Shown here: positions 9,161 through 19,989 of the stretch, piece by piece
How positions within the stretch are numbered: position 1 is the stretch's first letter
Layout of the letters: the number at the start of each line of letters is the position of its first letter
DNA from: Takakia lepidozioides
Taxonomy: Eukaryota > Streptophyta > Takakiopsida > Takakiales > Takakiaceae
Assembly (NCBI GenBank): GCA_030704615.1
Contig: CM060734.1
Location: 36,472,042 to 36,536,041 of the forward strand
Length of the DNA: 64,000 bases
Direction: 5' to 3'
Made by a program: the position numbers and the translations under genes
Notes under the pieces: model-generated
Database searches by the model: none
What the model was told of the DNA's origin: nothing
What the model saw: the letters and a program-made list of their open reading frames with translations, nothing else

Positions 9161-10626
9161 TCAGGCTGCCGCTGCAACATTTTCATCAGGGGGTTTGGAC
9201 CCTTCCTCTCTCTTGGCTTTCTTGGCCTGATAATCTTTCACAGCTGCCTTGATTGCGTCTTCAGCAAGCATGCTGCAGTGCAGTTTCACCGGTGGGAGCG
9301 AGAGGTGCTTGGCAATGTCACTGGAATACACCACATGAATTCAGATAAAGAAAAATCTAATGTCAACTAATTTTTTTGCAGCCTTGAACGCTTACAGAAT
9401 TATGGTTCTCATCACTCGTGCATGAAAGTGGGTGCACCTTTTGGAGCTGCAGATCCTCTCAACTAGTGCAAGATTGGGTAAAATAGATATTAGAACTAGA
9501 AGTTGCAAGCTCTAGTTTTTCGAGTGTGAACTAAACTAAAACAATTGCAGATCGCCAGGAGCTTCTGGAGCATTCTCTTCTAGAAAAGTTAATTATATTC
9601 CCACCTAAAAGGTATACAAATCAACAAGTAAGAGGGAGCTGTGCCATAGGCTCAGATTTTCGCATTCCCTCATTCCCTTTGGAAGTTACTTTTATCTGGT
9701 ATTTTTTCTTGTTGTTGAGGTTGTAGAGGAATTCCAATGGGAAAAAATTATATATCCTATGATGGCAACACATGAAACTATCCGAAAGCTCCTTATGAGA
9801 GAACTTAGAAAGTTTGAGACAATCCACCCCTCCAGTCTGGGAACTATTTCTCAATCCTGGCATATATCATTCATGATCAACAAATCAAAGGGCTTGTCAA
9901 AATGGTGTGCAATCAAAGTTGTGACCAACTATGGGTAGTGTTGCAATGTCCAGAACCTTGTTCCAGCATGAAATCCACCTTTGGGAATGTAAGGTTCGCC
10001 TTACCTATTCTTTATCGTTAATACTTCTTCCATTTGCCTCCCCTTTATCCACTCGGTCGCTGCACGGAATATGAGGTAATTTACTAAGCTGATCATGAGT
10101 GCATAGGAGCAAATAATTACATGATCTATCAGGGAAGCACAATTCTTTGAACATCAAGATTGTTACACAACTCACACCACACAGTAAATATCTAGAATGT
10201 TGTGTCTCTTTAATTTACCTGGCCAAACTACCACTATACATTTGTGTCTTAGGCCGTGAATGAGTGATGGGGAAGCTATGAACATGACAGGTGTTTGCCT
10301 GTTGGTAAGATGTTTGTGTAGTTACCAACAGAGGATGAAGCAATGGCAGACCCGCACCCAAAGGTTTTGAAGCAGGAATCTACTATCGTTCCAGTAGCTT
10401 CATCCACCTTGATCTGCACCTTCATTACATCCCCACAAGCTGGAGCTCCAACCAACCCTGTCCCCACGTTCGGATCATCCTTATCAAAGGATCCAACATT
10501 GCGAGGATTGTTGAAGTGCTCCACCACCTTTTCGTGATACATTTTTGGCGCCAATGAAACACTCCCTTTCTGAAGAGAAACAGTAGTCACCGCTCTTGTC
10601 ATCCCTCTTCCAAAGAGACTCAACAT
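9161..10626 (-). CDS. ISU1: Mitochondrial iron-sulfur cluster scaffold ISU/ISCU (IscU family), three exons
   Basis: Exons on the minus strand are 10326-10626, 10005-10059 and 9161-9320, each with GT-AG borders and matching phases: 516 bases, 171 residues. The protein starts with an Arg/Ser-rich presequence (MLSLFGRGMTRAV), a likely mitochondrial targeting peptide. The IscU fold begins at YHEKVVEHFNNPRNVG. The three cluster ligands are present: Cys64 (GAPACGDVM), Cys91 (FGCGSAIASSS) and Cys134 (KLHCSMLAEDA). The chaperone-recognition motif LPPVK is at about 127-131. The middle exon is only 55 bases and codes ATEWIKGRQMEEVLTIKN. The C-terminus ends in a short Lys/Ala-rich tail. The family assembles Fe-S clusters with the Cys desulfurase complex in the mitochondrial matrix. 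No damage is seen. Confidence 0.93.
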
Positions 10627-11211
10627 CGTTTTTAAAACGCATGGATGCTTGATAAAAACGACTTGCGTTGATCAGGACAACCCCCCTTGAAGTACAATCG
10701 AACGAGGGAAAGATAACCACTTGGATCTGAGCTTTCCAAGAAAATGTCTAAGCATCTTGAAAATGGAACCAGTTCGTTGGACAAAATTCCTCAAATACAC
10801 TCATACACAACCCATCAAGGTGACCCGACGCTCATCTGGACGCAATCAATCTACGACAAGAATCCCCCTAACACTGAAGATATTTTCTTAAAAAAGGGAG
10901 AGAATTTGGAGGTCACAAATTCATATGCTCTTGAAGCTGCAACCTCTTGATAAAATTGAACCAACTTCTATCATGAAACTTCAAATTAGAAGTTCCAAAA
11001 CAAATTAAAGAAAGCTAAGAAACCAAATTTAAGATCCCACTACAACCCCAAAATCCTAAAGAAACTAACGCAATCAAATGACCTCAATTCCACACTCTAC
11101 ATAGGTTTGGTGTGTGATTTCTACTAGAGAAGAAAAGATTAAATCCATGACTACCACCCTATCTGATGTCGGTTGAAGCCATCAACGGATGTGTTGTTTC
11201 AAATTTGAACC
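10627..11211. other. 5' flank of the ISU gene, no gene seen
   Basis: Probable promoter and leader of the ISU gene on the minus strand. Short open frames here show no family resemblance. Further out, the sequence is AT-rich with no recognisable repeat until the LTR at 11212. Confidence 0.4.
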
Positions 11212-12340
11212 TGTTGGAAGTCACCCTCTTAGACAAAGAGTTGTGATCCTTGTGACTTAGACCTATTGGTTGTATCAATAGTCACAACTGTTCATATGTC
11301 TTAAAGTGAGCACACGCTCATTATTGTAACATCTTCTTCATTATCAATTACAAGTCACTCTCTTTAGAACTCCATAAATTTAACATGGTATCAGAGCTAG
11401 TGCTCAAATGTTCCATAGAGATCTAATGAAAGTCAACTTAAGATTGTCATGCTAGTATTGTAATATTAGTAGATATGATAGTATTACAACTATAAAAGAA
11501 GATCTGTCTTCATGATCTAAAAATATATTATATATAAAATCAAACTTTGCATCAATATAGTATACTATGCTGAACAAATTATTCTTAGGCAAAGAAGCCC
11601 ACGAAGGAATATTCATGGTGAACAACATGCAAATGAGTCATAGAGACAATTGAATCTAATGGTCATTTCGTGCATATTGAAGTGTCATTCAAGCATGTAA
11701 CAATTTACGTTGTTAACGATGCTTGGAGTTCCAACAAATTTGTTTCAGAACCTTCATAGAGTTATGTCATGCGACAATAACTTAAAGAAGACATATAAGG
11801 TGTCATCCCAACAGCACCACTATTGGTGCATTTGAACTTCAAATGAGCAATTTCTCCAACGAGAACTTCTATTTGAAAATCAGACTATCTTTAAAATGAT
11901 AGCAAGCTGGTCATGACGACAACTTCCACTTTGACGTGAACGAAGTCTCAGTTTGACCAACGGAAATGGAGCACATGCTAGAGGACGTTGGCCAACGCCA
12001 ACAACTCTATATATCTCATTTAACCAAAGATTAAAATTATGTGAATATGCTTTAATAGCATTGTTGGACAAAAATAGGACCTTCATAATTTACACTCTTG
12101 AATGTTTTCATTGAGGGAAGGTGTTGGAAATCAATTCTAACATTCAACATGTCATATGGTGAATCTTGAAGGGACACAACTCTTAAACAAAGAGTTGTGA
12201 TCCATGTGACTTAGACCTATTGGTTGTATCAATAGTCACAACTGATCATATGTCTTAAAGTGAGCACACGCTCACTATTGTAAACATCTTTTTCATTATC
12301 AATTACAAGTCACTCTCTTTAGAACTCCATAAATTTAACA
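11212..12340 (+). mobile_element. Miniature LTR retrotransposon (TRIM-like or internally deleted copia)
   Basis: Two direct repeats, 11212-11385 and 12122-12340, begin TGTTGGAA and end AATTTAACA. They share a long nearly identical stretch from ACAAAGAGTTGTGATCC onward. The left copy lacks about 45 bases near its start. Immediately after the left LTR is TGGTATCAGAGC (11386-11397), the initiator tRNA-Met primer binding site of plant copia elements. A purine tract GAGGGAAGG precedes the right LTR. Only about 735 bases lie between the LTRs and they hold no recognisable gag or pol. I found no matching target duplication. Confidence 0.8.
11386..11397 (+). other. Primer binding site (initiator tRNA-Met)
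   Basis: TGGTATCAGAGC directly follows the end of the left LTR, complementary to the 3' end of plant initiator tRNA-Met. Confidence 0.85.
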
Positions 12341-12980
12341 CCGTTGTGCAACAACGATGGATGGAACTCCTAGTTTTCCTCCTCAAGTGATTTGAGCTCA
12401 ATTGATGTGTTGATCGCATCAGAGCGGATTTCGCTCTAGGTATGCCAAGTCCATACGTCCATACGGTAGATCAGAGAATTGACATTTGGTAGCTCAGCCT
12501 CCCATGGCACTGTTGGGCAACCAAAGTCATAGGAGAAAATTAGAAATCAGGACTTACACCTTGTAATAATTGACTCTTAGGGCTTCAACGTCACATGCAG
12601 AGGTCTAGCAGATTTCGGAGACCTCTAGCCTTCAAAGATCTGCTCGCTTCTTGTAGTAGAATGTGGAAGAGAATCCTGGCAGTCCGTTCACAATCATAGC
12701 TACAGATTGGCTTGAATTTCATGCATGTCCGCAAAAACTAGAAGTTCTCTGAAGCGAGGATTAAAACAATCATGCAAACATTGCAAGAAATGTGAAACTG
12801 TGAGTGCGGACTGGTAAAATGAAAGCACAGACCACACTCAGACGTCCACAAGGTACGCACATCGAACACCTTAGTATCCTTTTGCCTTATGCTACTTCTG
12901 CCGTCCTCTCCGAGTCTCTATCCATTATTAATGTGACGGCGCCTCCTTATCCGCCCTTAGTTATTGCCCATGTGATATAG
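12341..12980. other. Intergenic, no feature seen
   Basis: No coding-like frame and no repeat recognised. Confidence 0.35.
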
Positions 12981-13020
12981 TTAACCCTTAAGGGACGAGA
13001 CTTGTTTTTGGATTTTGGGA
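12981..13020 (+). repeat. Possible left end of a TTAA-flanked element
   Basis: TTAA followed by CCCTTAAGGGACGAG resembles the left ends at 24622, 46563 and 47322. No partner end was identified, so this may be a truncated copy or a chance match. Confidence 0.35.
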
Positions 13021-13581
13021 CAAAACCGGGACCCACCCTCACACGTCAGCCTGTAGCTGCCTACCCCTGTTCATCCACGTGGATATACCGTACAAAGATA
13101 CCTACCTACCAGATGCACAAGCACCCCAAATTTGGGGAGATTCCACCGTTTAGTTTGGGAGATTATAACAATTGAAAATAGTGCATGTTTTTTAAAATAA
13201 AATAAAATAAACCTTGAGTTGCATCCGGGTGGCTGTCAGAGACAAATCCAAATCTCCAGACTACATACACTAAGAGCGCACTTCGGAGGTCCTTTCGATT
13301 CAGGAAATCTTGTGTCATGGCAGTTGGCTTTCTTTCACCCAATGAGGATTCGACTGGTTGAATGGGATGATATCATAGTGCGGGTTTACTTGTGATTTGG
13401 ATGGTGGAAGCTTGAAGGTGAAACTGAGTAGATTGATATAAACTATGAAAGTAAGTCAATAAGCCACCTGCAGCTGGTGATCTAATAGATAATCGAACAA
13501 GTGTAGAGAGAAAACTTAAGTACCTAAGAAGAAGCCTCCAGAAGAAAAGGAGAAACTAGACCCAGCTATGTTTGTCACGTA

Positions 13582-14115
13582 TTAACCCCTAAACGACAAA
13601 GCGACCCGAATCGGGTTCTAGTCGGGCACCAGATCCACCTCCCTTGGATGTGAGTGAATGGAGGTAGGTCCCTAAAGATAAAGTGAGGGGGTTAAGGAAA
13701 AGCACACGTGCAAATTTAAAGCACCCTAAAATATTAAAAGCTGTGCTTCTTAGAATTTTTCAAAGTGCAAATTCAGCGTTGACTTGCCTACATGGCAGGC
13801 CAAATGAGGAATTTTGAAAACAACATCTAAGGCTCAGATTTTATCAAAAGGCCAAATTTTTTGACAAGGCACTATGTAATGTTAGTGTGCACTTACTTAC
13901 TAGACGAATTAGAAAAAAGAAATCATGTCATGGCTCTACTTGGGTAAGAAGCCAAATTTATCCCCCGGATTTCACATACAAAGCACCCCCCCAAATTTTT
14001 GGCAGATGCACCTGAAATTTGGTGTGAGGGTTTGGGATGCAGCACTACACTAGAATGGGGCACTTTTTTTCCCAGCAAAAATTTGCAACATTGATTTTTT
14101 TTTCTTGGTCAAACA
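13582..14115 (+). repeat. Truncated copy of the TTAA-flanked element family
   Basis: TTAA then CCCCTAAACGACAAAGCG and the short palindrome GACCCGAATCGGGTT match the left end of the complete copy at 47326. Around 13970-14060 the phrase TTTCACATACAAAGCACC and what follows match 47943-48010 of that copy. Similarity stops near 14110, where a copia relic begins, so the right end is lost. Confidence 0.65.
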
Positions 14116-14675
14116 TGTACCTCATGTACATAGAGGTTTTCCCTGTGTGCAATAAATTTCTGCCTTCCAAGGGGTTTTGTAAATATGTCTGCGATTTGTT
14201 CGTATGAAGGAATGAACTCCAGATTTATGCTTCCTCCTTCAATCTGTTCTCTCACAAAGTGATAATGGACGGCAAAGACGTGCTTTAGTCCGACTATGAA
14301 AGACTGGATTTATAGTTAGCTTGATTATGCCTTCATTGTCACAGAAGATAGGAAAAGAATCCCCCTCTTGAACTCCAATTCTTGCAGTAGCATCTGCAAC
14401 CAAATGTCTTCCCTGCTACCATATGATAGGGACCTATATTCTGCTTCACATGAAGATATAGAGACCGTAGGCTGTCTTTTGCTACACCGTGACATTGGAG
14501 AGGTCCCCAAAGTAAATGCATATCCACCAGTAGATCTCATTGTCTCTTCATCCCCAGCATGATCAGCATCAGTAAATCCTTTCAAGCTATTTTCATCCCC
14601 TCTCCTGTATAGAAGATAATGGAGCCATTTGATCAACCAAATCTTCATGTACTGTAGTAAAAAGGGTCGATGCAT
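14116..14675 (-). pseudogene. Ty1/copia RNase H fragment
   Basis: On the minus strand from about 14640: YLLYRRGDENSLKGFTDADH, AGDEETMRSTGGYAFTLG, SSCEAEYRSLSYGSREDIWL, then after frame changes a C-terminal part ending in a pattern like QIADIFTKPL at about 14180. This is the copia RNase H with its usual order and the typical Ty1/copia end. Stops and frameshifts show it is dead. RT and upstream domains are not visible to the right. Confidence 0.8.
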
Positions 14676-15550
14676 GATTTGCCCTCATGGCCTTTGCTTG
14701 GAAACTCATATGGAATGCTTTCAAAATGTCATATCGTCCCCAACGTCTTGTTATCATGTCTTTCTCAGCTTATAACTTGCTCCAAGCTTGAAACAACCAT
14801 ATTATCACATTTTCACGCAAAATATCAATTGAGATATCAAGATTTATACCTGCAAAATCAACACCTACTTCCAACTGCCTTTAAATCTAACTTGTTGACC
14901 AATTCTTGAACAAAAGAAACAAATGCATTACTTAAAGATCGTTAAAGAATTATATCTACAAGTTGTAACTTTGAGGTGTAGCAATTTGCCTGCATATAAA
15001 TGATACATATCTCTGGATTTTAGTTTCATTCACTCCCTAAACTCAATATATTTATGAATACTCCAATAATATATGAGTCACATCATCTTTTCATTATTCC
15101 TCTCCGTACTCGATAGAGCTTTTTTTATTATCTCTCTTTTCATATAGGGTACTAAAATGGCATTAACAAACTATTGACAAGTTTCAAGTGTTGACCAATG
15201 GTTATCAGACAAAGTCCAATTAAAACCAACCTTCAATGAATCAGAAACAACAATGGATATATGTAGGAAACGAGAGGTTTTAAAAAAAAAAAAACTATCT
15301 GCAATTATTGTTTTATCTACAGTTGATGAAACACAAATAGTTACCGCTATTTTATCCTCCAATCCAATCTGACCAACATCTTTAGAATCCTTTAGTGTCC
15401 ATGTCATTTCTCCGCTATAGATACAAAGTGGATCCACATTAAAACAACATATAGACACACAAAACTTAATGTAAACCTAAACATATGACATATACAATAA
15501 ATATATGAGGCCATAATATTTTATAGATGTAAATATATTGAAGGACCACT
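14676..15550. other. AT-rich spacer between two copia relics
   Basis: No recognisable coding sequence. A poly(A) run is near 15284-15294. The frames here are short and without family signals. Confidence 0.35.
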
Positions 15551-17467
15551 TTATAAGCATAGGATTTGATCAAGAGTAAGGGCCTTAGTGAGAATGTCTG
15601 CAACTTGCTCATTGGTAGTGATGTACTTTAGGTCGATGAGTTTCCTCTGCTGAAAATCACGAATGACATGATATTGAATGTTAATGTGTTTTGTACGCAT
15701 GTGGAACTCCGGATTGAAAACTAACCGGATAGCACTCTGGTTGTCTCCAAAGACGTTTGTAGGTGTGGTTCGACGAAAACCTATCTCAAACAATAATCTC
15801 CGAAGCCATACGAACTCTTTTCCTGTCAATGCAACAACTATGTTTTCAGCTTTAGTCGTGGAGCTAGCAACGCACTGCTGCTTGCAACTGACCCAAGTTA
15901 CCAGTCCTCCATTCAGAAAAAAAACGCATCCACTTCTTGATTTTCTGTCATTGATATTTCCGGCATGGTCAACGTCTGCATAAGCTATCAAGGTATTTGT
16001 CCGTGTTCCTGCAGTATAACACAGTTTGTACCCTTGAGGTACTTCATTGTGCGACGAATTGTATTGCAGTGAGTCACCTTTAGAGCTGTTGAGAACTTTG
16101 CCACTGTTTCTACAGCAAAAGCAATGTCAGGTTTCGACCCCATCATCGCAAACATAATGTGTCCGACAGTTTCAAGGTATGGAAAATTGGGATCATCTGT
16201 ATCGTCAACATTTCCAACCTGCAGGTGAACATTTGGATCCGTTGGCGTGGAAACAACATGTGAATCAGCAAAACCAAATTTCAGCAAGATGCGAAGTATA
16301 TATTGCGTCTGGTCAATATAGATGGTTCCCTGACATATAAATCTCTGCTTGTGCGAAGTCCGACATAACAGTCAGCAGGTCCCGCTGTCACTTCAAACAT
16401 GGTACCCGGGGAAGTCACTTCCAAAAATGTCCAACCGACGTGCAAAAAAATATAGGGTGCAATTTATTCAGAAAAGATAAAAATTAGAAAACATTTAAAA
16501 ATAATAAAGAGTACATTATATTGTGATCAGGGAATAATTTAAATTAATATAAGGTCTAAAATAATGATTCATTTTTATAAAAAAATTAAAGTTACTATAG
16601 GGTTGAGATAATACCTATGAAGAATTCCAAAAATATATACATGTTCTTAGGGGAAGGATATAGATATTTGTACGTAGCTTACTGATAAAATGGTGGCTAG
16701 GTAGGATTCAAAAAAGGAGAAGGAAGACATGGAGCAGGTGGGGGATATCGCGACAGCCTATTAATCTCCTAAATAGACCAACCACACCAGTTATGGTAAA
16801 CTACTTCTCAAAATCTAGATGACAATTTAAATTCAAATATAATCATACCGATAACAAGTGAGTAGATGTATACTCAATTATTAGTTCAGTCACTATGACA
16901 TTCGATAGAGCGTAAAACGTTTATACTTTGAATGCTGATGATGTGAATGCTTTAAATGAATTTATTTCAACCAAATAATAAATTCATTTGTCTTGTAAAA
17001 GAAAAATATTGTATTATTAATATAGGCTGTCTAATATTTGTTTGAAACAAAAACTTATAATTAAAATAGCATGCCCAAAATTCACCATATTACAAAATTA
17101 TGTAATTATAGGGTACTAAAAAAATCCAAATTAAAAGTAATACCCCTCTACAAAATACCCATTTATCTCACGTGCCCTATACAAGTGATAGGGAGTGACT
17201 TCCCCGGGACATGGTATTGAGATGGGTAACAACTTGTGTGAGTTTCTGTGTATCTGTACATCCTCCTATCATGAACGGGTCATCAACAAAGATGGCCACT
17301 ATGAGAGTAGATTTGGTCTCGTTCACATAAACACAAGGATCGGCAATGGTAGCGTTTAACTCATATCGCATCAAGAATTGATTGAACTTTGAGTTCCAAG
17401 CTCTTGAAGCCTGTTTCAAGCCATAGAGCACAAGGCAGGTGTCAGACTCTATACATCGTGTTACCAC
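15551..17467 (-). mobile_element. Ty1/copia pol relic split by an inverted-repeat transposon
   Basis: Right to left on the minus strand: RT part (17217-17467) with CLVLYGLKQASRAWNSKFNQFL, then VYVNETKSTLIVAIFVDDPFMIGG with the FVDD catalytic motif. The sequence is interrupted at 16405-17208 and resumes with the end of RT and connection region (15988-16390: SKPDIAFAVETVAKFS). RNase H follows (15551-15991: YADVDHAGNINDRKSRSGC, then EYHMRTKHIN-like and EQVADILTKAL). Leaving out the insertion and one target duplication joins the RT halves in sensible order. A few stops remain. Confidence 0.88.
16405..17208. mobile_element. 804-bp non-autonomous DNA transposon with 18-bp inverted repeats and 8-bp target duplication
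   Basis: The left end is CCCGGGGAAGTCACTTCC and the right end, reverse-complemented, is CCCGGGGAAGTCACTCCC: 17 of 18 bases agree. ACATGGTA directly flanks both sides (16397-16404 and 17209-17216), a perfect 8-bp target duplication. The interior is AT-rich and non-coding. Inside both ends there is a further pair of inverted phrases around CCCTATA. An 8-bp duplication is usual for hAT, but CCCGGGG is not a typical hAT end, so the superfamily is left open. Confidence 0.9.
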
Positions 17468-17468
17468 T

Positions 17469-18698
17469 TAGCAGAGTCATGTGTTTTTAATAAACAGTCG
17501 CTACCCCCTGGTATGTGCCGCCGACATTTCTCTCTTTATTAACAGCAATTTTTTTTTTTGAAAAAAATCAATTAGGTTTTTTGATAATTAGACACACACA
17601 TGAAGATATTGATGGATTTTTCAGTTATCTTTCGAAAAAGTTGAAGGAAAGCAGTATATATATATATTTACGGATTTAATGAAATATTTTATAATTTCTC
17701 AAGTGCACATTAGTGTCCACTGAAGCCAAACATCCCATTCCCAATATAGCATCGTGTCTTACATATGTCCTACTACTGCACATAAAAAGCTACCAAATAT
17801 TTGGGAGGTACAAGAGAACATGATGACATATCGTATAACATACTCGATAAAATGCTATAATATCTTATCAAGTTTGGTGGTGAACACTGATGAAACACGT
17901 ATTAAATAGAATCTTTTAATGTAGTGAGCAATCTCAATTATACAATGATGTGATAGATGTTGTTTGGATGATACTATGATGGTGAGTATCTGCCAATGTC
18001 TTGGAGATATAGAGAAATTTGCCTGTTTTCGTCATATACTGAGCCTTGTAGGTTGATCAATGAGTGGGAAAAAGAGTCGATTTCATTGAATCTCCACTAC
18101 TACATTGAGTGGGAGTATTGAAATTCACTGTGTAGTCAATCCAATGAAATACATTGGTCTAGATGAGTAGGACATGCCAGGTCATTTCATCCCGATCGGT
18201 GGCGTTCCATCTTCAGGTCTTTTTGAATTTGTTAGTTCCTGCTTTTACTTTCGCTGGTTAGCTGCAAGTTAGTGTGACTGGATGCTTCATCGTCCCCATG
18301 GAGTATATCTCCTTGTAATAGATGTTCTTGCTGGCTTTTGTAATGTCCAGTATTCATATGCTACACTGCAATGAAGACTTTCTTGATGTGTGCATATTAC
18401 CGTTTTAGTCTAATTTCAACAGTACAGTCACCCCACTTAGGTCTTTTTATAAAGCTATGTTTCTCCTTGCAATCTTTTGGACTGATAGAGTTTTCAGGGT
18501 TTCACATGTTTGATGCATCTTTTAAATGAGCCTTGTTAGTCCAGCCCAATCAGTGATCTTTGAACCTTCCCCAAGAAGTAGGTCCACCCCTAGTCTCAGT
18601 ACTGTCTTTTTCTATTCAAACCCAGAACCATCCATCAAGTTGCAGACATGACTTTGCAGAAATTCAAAACATCAGCAATATTATTCGATGGGTGGGAG
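17469..18698. other. Spacer, no gene seen
   Basis: AT-rich with no convincing coding frame. The last part, next to the LTR at 18699, may be the 3' end of a copia internal region: a purine tract GGGTGGGAG at 18690-18698 directly precedes the LTR. Confidence 0.35.
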
Positions 18699-19014
18699 TG
18701 TTGGAAATGACATCTCAAATCTGCTGGTATTTTGTACATTGTACATTATGTACAGTGACAAAATTAGGCTAAGAAGTAGTTAGCTGCCACATCTTTTGGC
18801 AAACCTTATGCAGATTCATGTGCGCCACTACATGACGCATTTCTTTTTTGCCATTATGATCAATGTACCGGGATTGCCCCATCCTATATATTTAAAAAGT
18901 ATGTGCTACAATAAGAATAACAGCAGCAGAAAGCATAGCTCTATTTCCTCCATAATCTAACTCTCTTGTTTCAGTTCTTCCCGACCTTGATTTGAGTTTG
19001 CGACCTTTCTAACA
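18699..19014 (+). repeat. Copia-type LTR, probably a 3' LTR of a truncated element
   Basis: Begins TGTTGGAAATGACATC and ends TTTCTAACA, a TG...CA LTR of 316 bases. It contains a TATA-like CCTATATATTTAAAAAG at about 18882. A purine tract immediately precedes it. No second LTR was found nearby, so it is a remnant. Confidence 0.6.
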
Positions 19015-19989
19015 TTTATCCCCGGCTAAACTGAATGACACTTCTCTAATAAAAGAGCATTGCTTTCTGGTAGTGTATGAAGTGAAAGTGATGAAGTGAT
19101 GATTTTAGACCAAATGTTGCTCTGATATGCCCATAATTATAGTCTAATTACTTCTATATTGTATACCCATCATTGCAGAACCCATATCCCAATGAAACCT
19201 GAGGAAGATCGGCCATTGAAAGACATATAATATTCACACTTCCCTTCCCTCCAACCAACGGGGAGAACCGGCAGCCAGTTACATGCTAGCCGAGTGCCAT
19301 CCTGGAATTTTCGAGTATGACATGAAACCTCCGGATAAGGAACCGACAAAAAAAATGGCCCAAGAGGAAATCATCCGAGTGCCTTGCTGTTAGGACGGAT
19401 TTTTGTCTTTCCGTATCAGGAAATGCCGGAAATATGCCTTAGTTGGCAAAGCCTGGACGGATTCCAGCCGTTCTCATCTTCTAGGAAAATGGAAAATGGT
19501 CGTTGAATGCTGCCACGTGGTGGAAATCCAGCATGCCAAGGCCCAGGCCTGGTTATATCCAATGGACAGAGTTAGGGTGGTTGGGGGCAAACCCTAGAGG
19601 AGACTTTAGTCAGGAGAGAAGAAGTTGCTCGCAGCTCCAGCCTCCCGCAGGCCCACGCACGTTTTCAGCCTTGCACTAGTTCCTTGCTAAGTCCACAGCT
19701 CACCTGCCCGAGCCCGCACTTACCACTGGCTGTATGCTGATGTGCTGCCGATGCTCCCGCCATCCCACGCCTGCTTGCACTCGATGCGTGCTACCACAAC
19801 TTAAGGCCAATGCCCCAGCCGCAGCCACACTCATCGCGTGGGCCCCGCACTTCTGCTTAGGGGGAGTTCCTTCATTTTGGCGGCCCTATAGGCCTTTCTT
19901 TATTGCAATTTATGTGCTCAGCCCCTTTGGTGATCGCTGGCCCTTCCTTGTTGCAATTTCCATGCTATATATTTGTATTTTGTAAGGTC
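19015..19989. other. Spacer before the hAT transposase, no gene seen
   Basis: Moderately GC-rich from 19600. Short open frames without family signals. It may include the 5' part of the hAT element, whose terminal repeat I could not identify. Confidence 0.35.
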
